A stretch of 64,000 nucleotides of DNA, taken from the NCBI GenBank assembly GCA_020633895.1, contig JACKCT010000010.1, positions 62,001 to 126,000 of the forward strand, given 5' to 3'. Below, in pieces: positions 43,448 through 51,457 of the stretch. The position numbers and the translations under genes were made by a program. The stretch is from Deltaproteobacteria bacterium (GTDB taxonomy: Bacteria; Lernaellota; Lernaellaia; JACKCT01). Positions within the stretch are counted from its first letter, which is position 1. The number at the start of each line of letters is the position of its first letter. Below the pieces are notes generated by a model. The model was not told where the DNA came from, searched no databases, and worked only from the letters and a program-made list of their open reading frames with translations.

Positions 43448-43873
43448 GTGCTCGTTCCGGTCCGCATCTTAAGTTCAGGGTCCCGTCAATTCGACTTTTC
43501 CCTGACCGCCGAGCAGATCGGCGAGGCCCTGCCCGATCGGCCGGATCTGATCGAGGTTCGGTCCATCAAGGCGGACCTTTCGGCGGATATGATTCGCCGG
43601 ACGATCACGGTGCGGGGAACGGTCGACGTCGAGGTCGTCGCCCTGTGTTCCCGATGCGGCGCCGAGCTTCATCGGACGATCACGCTGCCGGTGCGGTACA
43701 CGCTGCTGCCAGCGAGCCTGGCCGGCGAATACGGCGACGAGGACGAGGGCTTCGGGTATTATAACGAGGACCAGGTCGACCTGACGGAGTGCGTGGCGCA
43801 GACGATTGCGCTGGATTTTCCTGGACTAATCTACTGTGAGCCAAGTTGTGGCTCGAACGTCGAGAAGACGTAG
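43448..43873 (+). CDS. yceD: YceD/DUF177 family protein (23S rRNA accumulation protein)
   Basis: A 141-residue protein of the DUF177 family, almost always encoded directly before rpmF and linked in E. coli and plants to 23S rRNA accumulation. Features: FDFSLTAEQIGEALPD, TVDVEVVALCSRCGAELHRTI with the CxxC pair, and the closing DLTECVAQTIALDFPGLIYCEPSCG with a second Cys pair. GTG 43448 with GGGAGG four bases upstream and the promoter position set the start. Next gene is rpmF, 51 nt on. Confidence 0.85.
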   Translation: MLVPVRILSSGSRQFDFSLTAEQIGEALPDRPDLIEVRSIKADLSADMIRRTITVRGTVDVEVVALCSRCGAELHRTITLPVRYTLLPASLAGEYGDEDEGFGYYNEDQVDLTECVAQTIALDFPGLIYCEPSCGSNVEKT

Positions 43874-43924
43874 GACACCCGATCCGGACCGACGATAAGG
43901 CCGGACACTCAAGGAGCACCGACG

Positions 43925-44110
43925 ATGGCTCGCCCCAAGAACAAGACCAGCCACGCCCGCAAGACCAAGCGGCGCGCTCACAACGCCCTGAAGGCCCCGA
44001 ACTACATCGCCTGCCCGAACTGCGGCGAGTTCACGATGCCCCATCAGGTCTGCGGCGCCTGCGGCCACTACAAGGGCCGCGAGGTCATCAGCGAGGCGGT
44101 CGAAGAATAA
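43925..44110 (+). CDS. rpmF: 50S ribosomal protein L32
   Basis: A 61-residue protein that starts MARPKNKTSHARKTKRRAHN and carries a zinc-ribbon set CPNC ... CGAC followed by GHYKGREV, all L32 hallmarks. AAGGAG before ATG 43925. It is the conserved partner of yceD at the head of fatty-acid operons. A CAGAGCC repeat follows instead of plsX and fabH. Confidence 0.97.
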   Translation: MARPKNKTSHARKTKRRAHNALKAPNYIACPNCGEFTMPHQVCGACGHYKGREVISEAVEE

Positions 44111-44142
44111 ATCGCGATCCTTTTGATTGCGTTCCGACCCTT

Positions 44143-44211
44143 CAGAGCCGCGACCGTGAGGGAGCGGGTTGCTTGGACGAGGCAACCTGCCTGCTGACGC
44201 GCGCGGCTCTG
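44143..44211. repeat. CAGAGCC-family short element inside the fab operon
   Basis: Left arm CAGAGCCGCGACCGTGAGGG (44143) and right arm CTGACGCGCGCGGCTCTG (ending 44211), with GTTGCTTGGACGAGGCAAC forming an inner hairpin. At 69 bp it is the shortest complete copy. It occupies the rpmF-fabD gap. Confidence 0.8.
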
Positions 44212-44232
44212 ATAATTTGGTGATCGGAAGAC

Positions 44233-45207
44233 ATGACCTCGCCATCTTTCCCCAAAACCGCCCTTCTCTTCCCCGGCCAGGGCGCCCAGGTCGTGGGCAT
44301 GGGGCGGGATTTTTACGACCGATCCCCGGCCGCCCGAGCGGTGATCGACGCCGCTAACGAGGCGGTGGATTTCCCCCTGCGCGACCTGTGTTCCGACGGA
44401 CCCCTCGAAGCCCTCACCCCCACCGAGATCCAACAACCGGCCATTCTGACGGCGTCCGTCGCCGCGTGGGCGGCGCTGGTCGAGGCGATGGGCGATGATA
44501 CGTCGTCGCTCAATATCACGGCCGCCGTGGGTCACTCCCTGGGCGAATACAGCGCGCTGGTCGCCGCCGGGGCGCTGACCGTCGAACAGGCGGTGCCCCT
44601 GGTGCGGACGCGCGGCGCCTTGATGCAGTCCGCGGTGCCGGAGGGCGTCGGCGGCATGGCCGCGTTGCTCGGCGCGGACGAAGAAACGGCCGAGTCGATC
44701 TGTCACGAGGTCGGCGGGGAGGTGTGGGTCGCGAATCTGAACGGCGGCGGGCAGATCGTCCTGGCCGGGCGCGTGGAGGCGCTGGACCAGGCCGCGACCG
44801 TCGCCAAGGCCCACGGCATCCGCCGCGTCACCCGATTGCAGGTCTCCGCCCCGTTCCATTGCCCCATGATGCAGCCCGCCGCCGATGCCCTGGCCGTCGA
44901 GCTGGCAAAGATCGCTTTTGCGCCGCCGCGTTTTCCCGTGATCGCCAACCTGGACTCCCAAGCCAATACCGACCCGGCGCGCCTGCCCGAACTGCTTCGC
45001 GGACAGGTGACATCCCAAGTGCGTTTCGAGGCGTGCGTGAGGCGCGCGTCGGAAATGGGATGCACCCGCTTCATCGAATGCGGCCCCGGCGGCAAGGTCA
45101 CGGCCATGGCCCGGCGCATCCTCCCGGACGCCGAGTTCCATACCCTCGCCTCCATTCAGGATCTGCCCCCCTTGCTCGAATCGATCGAGGTGCGTAAAGA
45201 GGGTTGA
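44233..45207 (+). CDS. fabD: Malonyl CoA-acyl carrier protein transacylase
   Basis: A 324-residue enzyme that loads malonyl groups on ACP. It has LLFPGQGAQVVGMG, the nucleophile elbow AVGHSLGEYSALVAAG (Ser in GHSLG), catalytic Arg region LVRTRGALMQSAVP, and the catalytic-His loop SAPFHCPMMQPA with ARLPELLRGQVTSQVRFEACV. Its stop overlaps the fabG ATG by one base (TGATG). A start at ATG 44233 puts the conserved FPGQG about 14 residues in, as usual. Confidence 0.95.
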   Translation: MTSPSFPKTALLFPGQGAQVVGMGRDFYDRSPAARAVIDAANEAVDFPLRDLCSDGPLEALTPTEIQQPAILTASVAAWAALVEAMGDDTSSLNITAAVGHSLGEYSALVAAGALTVEQAVPLVRTRGALMQSAVPEGVGGMAALLGADEETAESICHEVGGEVWVANLNGGGQIVLAGRVEALDQAATVAKAHGIRRVTRLQVSAPFHCPMMQPAADALAVELAKIAFAPPRFPVIANLDSQANTDPARLPELLRGQVTSQVRFEACVRRASEMGCTRFIECGPGGKVTAMARRILPDAEFHTLASIQDLPPLLESIEVRKEG

Positions 45208-45971
45208 TGACTCCCTCGAACGACACACCGACAAAAACGGCCTTCGTGACCGGCGCGTCTCGCGGCATCGGCGCGGCGATCGCCATGCGTCTGGCCCGGG
45301 ACGGCTTTGTCGTCGGCGTCGGGTACCGCTCGGGCGAGGACGGCGCGAAGGCGGTTTGCGAATCCATCGCCGCCGAGGGCGGCCGGGCGATGCCGGTGCG
45401 CGTCGACGTCACCGATCCGGAGTCGGTCAAGGACGCGGTCGCGGCGTTCGTCAAGGAGACCGGCGGTCTGGACGCGATGGTCGCCAACGCCGGGGTGGTC
45501 GAGAACAACATGGCCGTCTTCACCGGCGAGGAAGCGCTCGCCGCCATGGTGGAAACGAACCTGTCCGGCGCCTTTCGCAGCGCCAAGGCCGCGATCAAGC
45601 CGATGATGCGGCGGGGCGGCGGACGCATCGTGATCATCTCGTCGGTGGCCGGCCTGATGGGCAACCCGGGACAGGCGGTCTATTCGGCGACCAAGGCCGG
45701 GGTGATCGGCCTGGCCAAGGCGCTCGCACGGGAGCTGGCCCCCAAGGGCATCCTGGTCAATGTGGTGGCGCCGGGCCTGATCGACACGGGCGACGGCGGC
45801 ATGATCGAGGGCATCCCCCCCGAGCACCGGGCGGCCGCCGAGAGCCTGATCGCCCTGGGACGAGCGGGGAAACCCGAGGAAGTCTCGGGGGTTGTCTCGT
45901 TTTTGTGCGGGGCGGATTCGACCTACTTGACCGGGCAGGTCGTTACCGTTGACGGCGGAATGAGGATGTAG
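45207..45971 (+). CDS. fabG: 3-oxoacyl-ACP reductase
   Basis: A 254-residue short-chain dehydrogenase. Cofactor motif FVTGASRGIGAAIAMRLA, VANAGVVENN, catalytic Ser in IVIISSVAGLMGNPGQAVYSATKAGVIGLAKALARELAPKGI with the YxxxK pair, and the C-terminal TYLTGQVVTVDGGMRM typical of FabG. It performs the NADPH reduction of 3-ketoacyl-ACP. Coupled to fabD by TGATG. Confidence 0.95.
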   Translation: MTPSNDTPTKTAFVTGASRGIGAAIAMRLARDGFVVGVGYRSGEDGAKAVCESIAAEGGRAMPVRVDVTDPESVKDAVAAFVKETGGLDAMVANAGVVENNMAVFTGEEALAAMVETNLSGAFRSAKAAIKPMMRRGGGRIVIISSVAGLMGNPGQAVYSATKAGVIGLAKALARELAPKGILVNVVAPGLIDTGDGGMIEGIPPEHRAAAESLIALGRAGKPEEVSGVVSFLCGADSTYLTGQVVTVDGGMRM

Positions 45972-46006
45972 TTTATTGCCGGAAACCTTGGTGAATCGGA
46001 GGAATC

Positions 46007-46273
46007 GTGGAGTCGGGTGAGCAGGAAATTTTCGACCGCGTCGTGAAGGTGATCGTGACGAAAATGGCCGAGTCGGGTAAGCCGATTTCCGCGGATCGGA
46101 TCACGATGGACAGCGATTTCATCAAGGATCTGGGCGCCGATTCTTTGACCGTCGTGGAACTGGTGATGGGGGTGGAGGACGAGTTCGGTCTCGACGAAAT
46201 CCCCGAGTCGGAGGTGGAACAAATCCGCACCGTCGGCGACGTGGTGGCTCACCTATCCCGCCAAGGCAACTAG
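46007..46273 (+). CDS. acpP: Acyl carrier protein
   Basis: An 88-residue acidic four-helix protein. The phosphopantetheine site is intact: FIKDLGADSLTVVELVMGVEDEFGLDEIPESE with Ser 46 in DSL. GTG start at 46007 with GGAGG upstream. It lies 35 nt after fabG and 22 nt before a second carrier-like gene that has lost this serine. Confidence 0.95.
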   Translation: MESGEQEIFDRVVKVIVTKMAESGKPISADRITMDSDFIKDLGADSLTVVELVMGVEDEFGLDEIPESEVEQIRTVGDVVAHLSRQGN

Positions 46274-46295
46274 GCGGAATCGGGAGGGATCTTGG

Positions 46296-46574
46296 ATGGA
46301 CGCGGAGAGCGTTGAAGAAGTCGTCATCCGTTTGGTAGCCATGCAGTTGGATCTGGATCCGGGTTCGGTGGAGACCGAGAGCAATCTGTCCGACGATCTG
46401 GAAGCCGACCCCTACGATCTGGAAGAGATCGGCAATCTCCTGGCCGAGGAATACGAGATCACCGTCGGCGAAGACGACGTCGAGGGTTGGGAGACCGTCG
46501 GCGACATCGTGCAATTCGTCTTGGAGCGACTCGAATCGGACGGTGACGAGGACGACGAAGACGACGACGAATGA
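46296..46574 (+). CDS. Acyl-carrier-protein paralogue lacking the phosphopantetheine serine
   Basis: A 92-residue ACP-fold protein: LVAMQLDLDPGSVETESNL, then SDDLEADPYDLEEIGNLLAE, then EYEITVGEDDVEGWETVGDIV. Aligned with the neighbouring ACP (DLGADSLTVVEL), the DSL triplet reads DPY (38-40), so the attachment Ser is Pro and the protein cannot carry 4'-phosphopantetheine there. It ends in an acidic tail DGDEDDEDDDE. It overlaps the acyltransferase gene by ATGA, suggesting it works with that enzyme, perhaps as a docking or regulatory subunit (inference). Confidence 0.85.
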   Translation: MDAESVEEVVIRLVAMQLDLDPGSVETESNLSDDLEADPYDLEEIGNLLAEEYEITVGEDDVEGWETVGDIVQFVLERLESDGDEDDEDDDE

Positions 46575-48406
46575 GTAGCCCGCCGGCGCCAAAGCACTCC
46601 CACGGTTTCAAGAACAACATCATCTATCTGGGTTTTCTGGGCATCGCCGCCCTGGGCCGCGCGATCCCTCTGTCCGTCGGCCGCCGCCTGGGCGCGCTGA
46701 TCGGTCGGGCCGCCTGGCATCTCGTCCGGGCCGAACGCCGCAAGACCCTCCACCACCTGAAGATCGCCTTTCCCGAATCCAACATTGCCTGGCGCAAGCA
46801 AGTCGGCCGTGAGACCTTCGCCAACCTGGGCCTGGGCTTCTTCGAGTACCTGCATTTCGGCGAATTGCTCTCGGGACAAGGCCGCTTCAAGGACATCTTC
46901 CAGGTCGAAGGCCGGGAGCACCTGGAGGCCGCCCAAGCCAAGGGCCGGGGCGCAATCTTCGTGACGGGGCACATCAGCGCCTTCGAACTGCTGGCCGCCT
47001 ATACCAACAAGATGGGCTACGAAGTGCATCCGGTGGTGCGCATGCTCTATGACGAGCGCATCGACAAGGTGCTGAACGAACACCGGCGCACCCACGGCTA
47101 CGGCCCCATCGCCACGCGGGGCCAGGACGCGGACGCCCTGGGCCAGATCATGCAGGTCCTGCAAAACAACGGCTTCGTGGGCATCATGCCCGATCAGGAC
47201 ACCCAGGTGCGCGGCGACTTCGTCCCCTTTCTCGGCCAACCGGCCCACACACCCACCGGCACCGCGTTCCTGGCCTATGCGGCGGGCGTGGACGTCATCA
47301 CGGCGTTTATTCACCGGGAGGGATGGGACCGTTTTTCCGTACGCTATGACGCGCCGTTGGAAAAACCGAACACGGGCGACCAGAAACAGGATGTCCTGGC
47401 TCTGACGCAGATGATCAACGACCGCATCAGCGACCAGATCCGCCGATACCCCGCCGATTGGGTGTGGATGCATCGCCGGTGGAAGACCCGCCCGGCCGAC
47501 GAGCCGCCCCATCTGAACCCCGATCCCAAGCCCCTGCCCTCCGCGCCGATCAAGGCCGCGCTGCTCACATTGGGCGAAAAGATCGCGGCCCGGGCGTCGG
47601 CGAAGGTGCTGGAATTCATCGCCGTCTGGGGCGGGTTCGCGCGGCTCAAGTCGGAGGCGGCGCTGTCCGAGCGGCGCGTGCAAGGCGCGGAACTGGCGTT
47701 GGGGCCCGGCCATAGCGCGGTGGTCGAGCGGGCGGCGATCCACGGCGCCTGGAACGGTGTGGATTTGCTGCGTTCGCCGCGTTTGAGCGACGCGATCTTC
47801 GACGACGTGGAAGTTCTCGGCGCCCAGTACCTGGACGAAGCCTACGCCAAAAAAACGGGCGCGGTGCTGGTGGGCATGGACTTCGGGGCCTGGCCCCTGG
47901 GACTTTGGACGCTCTCCCGGCGCGGCTATCCCATCGCGTTCTGGGAGGCGCCCATCAAGAACCGTTTCAACCGCCTCTGGATGCGCCGCCGATTCGAACA
48001 ACACGGCCTGCGCGCCGTCGATCCCTATGCCAAGTTCGCCGCGTTCGAGGAAATGGCCGGTCACGGCTACGGCGTCTACCTCCCCCTGGAACGGGTAGGC
48101 GAAAAGGACGAATTCATCACCGTGGCGTTCGGGACCGGCGAGTTAAAAGTGGGTCTCAAGGCCGCGAAACTCGCCGCCACCGACGACCGTCCGCTGCTCC
48201 TGGTCTACACGCAGCGCCTGGAGGACGGACGCGCCCGGGTCGTCATCCTCCCCGCTCCGTCAAATGCGACCGATCCGGCCGACCGAATGCGTCAGGTGTT
48301 TCAAGCCTGGCAGAAAATCCTCGCCGAACACCCGGATCAGTGGCTGGCCTGGGAGCAGGTCCGGCCGCGCTCCGAGGAGCCGAATCCGGCGGACGCCAAG
48401 GCGTAG
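46571..48406 (+). CDS. Tandem LpxL/HtrB-type acyltransferase with an inactive second domain
   Basis: A 611-residue protein with two LpxL/lipid A-type acyltransferase domains. Domain 1 (about 15-310) has a membrane-type N-terminus, the catalytic H-x4-E in GAIFVTGHISAFELLAAYT (His 134, Glu 139), IMPDQDTQVRGDFVPFLGQPA and YPADWVWMHRRWK. Domain 2 (about 325-600) follows the same strand order (GAVLVGMDFGAWPLGLWTL, YGVYLPLERVGEKDEFITVAFG, HPDQWLAWEQVRPR), but the His and Glu positions are Asp 437 and Pro 442, so it should be catalytically dead. Family members add late acyl chains to lipid A or make ornithine and other lipids with acyl-ACP. Encoded after two carrier proteins. Confidence 0.85.
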   Translation: MSSPPAPKHSHGFKNNIIYLGFLGIAALGRAIPLSVGRRLGALIGRAAWHLVRAERRKTLHHLKIAFPESNIAWRKQVGRETFANLGLGFFEYLHFGELLSGQGRFKDIFQVEGREHLEAAQAKGRGAIFVTGHISAFELLAAYTNKMGYEVHPVVRMLYDERIDKVLNEHRRTHGYGPIATRGQDADALGQIMQVLQNNGFVGIMPDQDTQVRGDFVPFLGQPAHTPTGTAFLAYAAGVDVITAFIHREGWDRFSVRYDAPLEKPNTGDQKQDVLALTQMINDRISDQIRRYPADWVWMHRRWKTRPADEPPHLNPDPKPLPSAPIKAALLTLGEKIAARASAKVLEFIAVWGGFARLKSEAALSERRVQGAELALGPGHSAVVERAAIHGAWNGVDLLRSPRLSDAIFDDVEVLGAQYLDEAYAKKTGAVLVGMDFGAWPLGLWTLSRRGYPIAFWEAPIKNRFNRLWMRRRFEQHGLRAVDPYAKFAAFEEMAGHGYGVYLPLERVGEKDEFITVAFGTGELKVGLKAAKLAATDDRPLLLVYTQRLEDGRARVVILPAPSNATDPADRMRQVFQAWQKILAEHPDQWLAWEQVRPRSEEPNPADAKA

Positions 48407-48719
48407 ACCCGCCCTAACCGGATCCTCCCTAAACCCCCGAAGTCCGGGCGGAATTTTGATATTCTCCGCCTCAAGAATCTGATAGAATGGTGGATATTTG
48501 AGGCGCCGTTCACCGCCCAAGGCCCGCGGCGCCGATTTAAGTTCTTGATATTACGCAAATTCGCGCTTGGGAACGCGAATTGCAATCTGTGTGCAGTGTG
48601 CAAATTGATCGACTCGTAGGTCCGTCCGCGTCTTGCTCCCGCATGGGACTCGGGGCTCGACGCCGATTGCGGACCGGATTGAATTGATTCATGGGATGCA
48701 ACAATCGGAGGGCGCCGTG
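48407..48719. other. 313-base leader with extended -10 promoter and hairpin
   Basis: TGATAGAAT (48480-48488) is an extended -10 box. AATTCGCG (48558-48565) and CGCGAATT (48574-48581) form a perfect hairpin in the predicted 5' leader of about 225 nt of the beta-propeller gene. Nothing else was recognised. Confidence 0.4.
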
Positions 48720-51110
48720 ATGACTTCGCGGACGGGACAATCCCCAACCAAGGCCGTTCTACTCACCCCCTGGTTCATGCTGTTGGCCGCGCTGCTGACG
48801 GTCGCCGCGTTGTCGGGCGGATGCTCGTGCGACGGGGACGGCGATTCGGACAGCGATGTGACGCTGGAGACCAAGGGTCTGGTCCGATGCGAGGACTGTG
48901 ACGACGTTCTGTCCTGGGCGCGGCGCGTCGCCAAGGACCAGATGCGACGCACCCTGGAAAACAACTACGACGACTCCGTCCGCTACGGCGGCTACGTGGA
49001 CGACGACGTTGTCTATGACGACGACGAAGGCAGCTTCGACGACGATGACGACGCGGCGGACGACGACGCCTCCGACGACGATTTCGCCGGGGATGACGAC
49101 GATGACGACGGCGCTCCCGAAGAGCCGACCAACGGCGGCGACGACGATGACGCCGGGGACGACGATGAAGACCACTCGGACACGAACACCCAGGAAGAGG
49201 ACGTGGACGAGGCGGATATCGTCAAGACCGACGGCAACCTGCTCTATCTGCTGGCCGGCGGCGAGATGCTGATCTTCGACCCGGTCCCCGCCGGGGAGAC
49301 GCACGAGATTTCCCGCACCGACGTCGAGGGTACGCCGCTGGAGATGTTCCTCTACGACAACCTGGTCGTGGTCTTCTCCCAGATGCGTCCCAGCGACCTG
49401 CCCGCCGATGTGTGGCCGGACGCGCCCCGCGACTCGATTCACTATCCCCTGACCGTCATCACGGTCTTCGACACCACCGATCCCATGGTCCCCGAACGCC
49501 TGCGCACCACCTACGCCGAAGGCTCGTACTTAAGCTCCCGGCGTGTCGGCAGCGGCGTGCGCGTCGTGACCATGAGCTATCCCCGCGGACCCCAACTGCA
49601 GGAGTGGGTCGATCCCTGGTCGGAAGGCTACGTCAACCCGGACGGCAGCATCGACGAAGAAGCGCTCAAGGACGCCTACGACCGCCTGCTCGCCGAAAAT
49701 CTGGCGGCCATCGACGAGATGCCCCTGGAGACCTGGATTCCCCGCTACTTCGAAGTGGCCGGCGACGAGCGGCGCTCGGGCTTCATGGCCGAGTGCCAGG
49801 ACTTCTTCCACCCGGTCGATCCTTTGGGCCGGGGCGTGTCCACGGTGATGACCATTGAACTGACCGACCCGACCGCCAAGCAGCCGGACATCTCCCTGCT
49901 GGCCGACGGGCAACTCATCTACTCGTCCACCGAGCGGCTCTACATCGCCGGCGACGCCGAAATCGTCCACCAGTGGGACGCCGAGGCCTACACCTCGCTG
50001 GTGCATCAGTTTGTGTACGGCGGGCGCGGCGAACAGATCGCCTACACCGCCAGCGGCCAGATCGAAGGCTTCGTGCTCAACCAGTTTTCCATGGGCGAAT
50101 ACGACGGCTACCTGCGCGTCGCGGCCAACACCGGCTGGTGGGGCGGCGAGCCCGAATCCCGCGTCTACGTGATGCACGACGACGGCAACGGCCGCCTGGA
50201 GACGGTGGGGCGCATCGAGAACATCGCGCCGGGCGAGGATCTGCGCAGCGCCCGCTTCCTGGGCGACAAGGGTTATGTGGTCACGTTCGAGCAGACCGAC
50301 CCGCTGTTCACCATGGATCTGTCGGACCCGGAGAACCCGCGCCTGGCCGGCGAGCTGGAGATCCCCGGTTTCTCGACCTACATCCACCCCTTCGGTCCGG
50401 ACCACCTGCTGACCATCGGCGTCAACGGCGACGAATGGTCGGCCACCGGCGGCGTGGCGTTGCAGATGTTCGACATCTCCGACATCGCCCACCCGACCCT
50501 GGCCGATCGGGAAATCGCCGCCGAGGGATGGGACTCGACCTCCGCCGCGCTTTATGACCACAAGGCGTTCCTCTACTACGCCCCCAAGGAGTTGCTGGCC
50601 ATTCCCATCACCGACTACGGCTGGGACGACTACGGCGACGACGACGACGTCGTGTTCGAGGACGACGAGGGCGAAGGTGAAGAGATGGGCATGGATGACG
50701 ATGACGATGATGACGACATCGCGATCGACGACGACGTCGTGGAACCGGACGACGATGACGACCAGCCGCCCACGCCCCTTGAGCATCTGTCGGGCGTGAA
50801 GCTCTATCGCGTTACGCCGGAAGAAGGGTTCGTCCCCCTGGGCTTCGTGGACCACAGCGACCTGCTGCCCGAGAACACGGACTTCTGGTACGAGGTCGTC
50901 CCGTTCGTCAAACGCAGCGTGGTCATCGGCGACTACATCTACACCATCTCGGACGCCGCCCTGGTCGTCACACGCCTGGAAGGGCTCGACGACGTGGTCA
51001 CGGAAGACCTGCCGTACGAGTACCCGGACTACGGGTACGGGGATGACGATTGGGCGGACGACGACGTGGCCGTCGAACCGGTCGACGAAGGCGTGGAGAC
51101 GTTCGACTAA
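48720..51110 (+). CDS. Asp-rich secreted beta-propeller lipoprotein (PF09826-like)
   Basis: A 796-residue exported protein. Signal peptide with hydrophobic core FMLLAALLTVAALSGG before Cys (lipobox-like SGGC). Residues 85-160 are an Asp-rich linker with DDDDDAADDDASDDDFAG and similar. The secreted beta-propeller domain then starts with the family hallmark TNTQEEDVDEADIVKTDGNL and continues LFTMDLSDPENPRLAGELEI, TYIHPFGPDHLLTIG, ALQMFDISDIAHPTLADREI. A second Asp-rich stretch (about residues 640-690) interrupts the propeller after ITDYGWDDYGD, and a third short one is at the C-terminus. ATG 48720 has GGAGG about 8 nt upstream. Likely a surface Ca2+-binding or adhesive protein (inference). Confidence 0.82.
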   Translation: MTSRTGQSPTKAVLLTPWFMLLAALLTVAALSGGCSCDGDGDSDSDVTLETKGLVRCEDCDDVLSWARRVAKDQMRRTLENNYDDSVRYGGYVDDDVVYDDDEGSFDDDDDAADDDASDDDFAGDDDDDDGAPEEPTNGGDDDDAGDDDEDHSDTNTQEEDVDEADIVKTDGNLLYLLAGGEMLIFDPVPAGETHEISRTDVEGTPLEMFLYDNLVVVFSQMRPSDLPADVWPDAPRDSIHYPLTVITVFDTTDPMVPERLRTTYAEGSYLSSRRVGSGVRVVTMSYPRGPQLQEWVDPWSEGYVNPDGSIDEEALKDAYDRLLAENLAAIDEMPLETWIPRYFEVAGDERRSGFMAECQDFFHPVDPLGRGVSTVMTIELTDPTAKQPDISLLADGQLIYSSTERLYIAGDAEIVHQWDAEAYTSLVHQFVYGGRGEQIAYTASGQIEGFVLNQFSMGEYDGYLRVAANTGWWGGEPESRVYVMHDDGNGRLETVGRIENIAPGEDLRSARFLGDKGYVVTFEQTDPLFTMDLSDPENPRLAGELEIPGFSTYIHPFGPDHLLTIGVNGDEWSATGGVALQMFDISDIAHPTLADREIAAEGWDSTSAALYDHKAFLYYAPKELLAIPITDYGWDDYGDDDDVVFEDDEGEGEEMGMDDDDDDDDIAIDDDVVEPDDDDDQPPTPLEHLSGVKLYRVTPEEGFVPLGFVDHSDLLPENTDFWYEVVPFVKRSVVIGDYIYTISDAALVVTRLEGLDDVVTEDLPYEYPDYGYGDDDWADDDVAVEPVDEGVETFD

Positions 51111-51457
51111 GCCGGCCGGACGGGCCGCCGGACAGGCCGCCGGACAGGCCGCCGGACAAACGCAATGTCCCCACGGGGATTTTCGAATAAGCGGGCGACG
51201 GTACGATAGGACCGCCGACGCACCAAATCAAACGCCGAGGGACGGGCCCCCAAAGGGCCCGTTCGTCGTTCCAGGCCCCGAGGCTCCCCCCGCGCCCAAC
51301 GGACTGCCCCGTCCGCGCGGCCGGCCGATTTGATTTCCCTCCGACGCAAAAAACGCCGGAGTGCTTTGCATTTGGGGCCTGTCGTGGTAAACCGCGCCGG
51401 GGAGTATCCATTTCGCCGCCGCGTCATTTTGTCGGCGGCGGACTAACGTAAAGCCCT
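51111..51457. other. 347-base spacer with 12-bp tandem repeat and hairpin
   Basis: Three exact units GGCCGCCGGACA (51123-51158) follow the stop codon, preceded by a partial unit. ACGGGCCC (51242-51249) and GGGCCCGT (51255-51262) form a perfect stem around CCAAA, a likely terminator although no T-run follows. The remaining 200 bases before rng show no clear signal. Confidence 0.6.
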
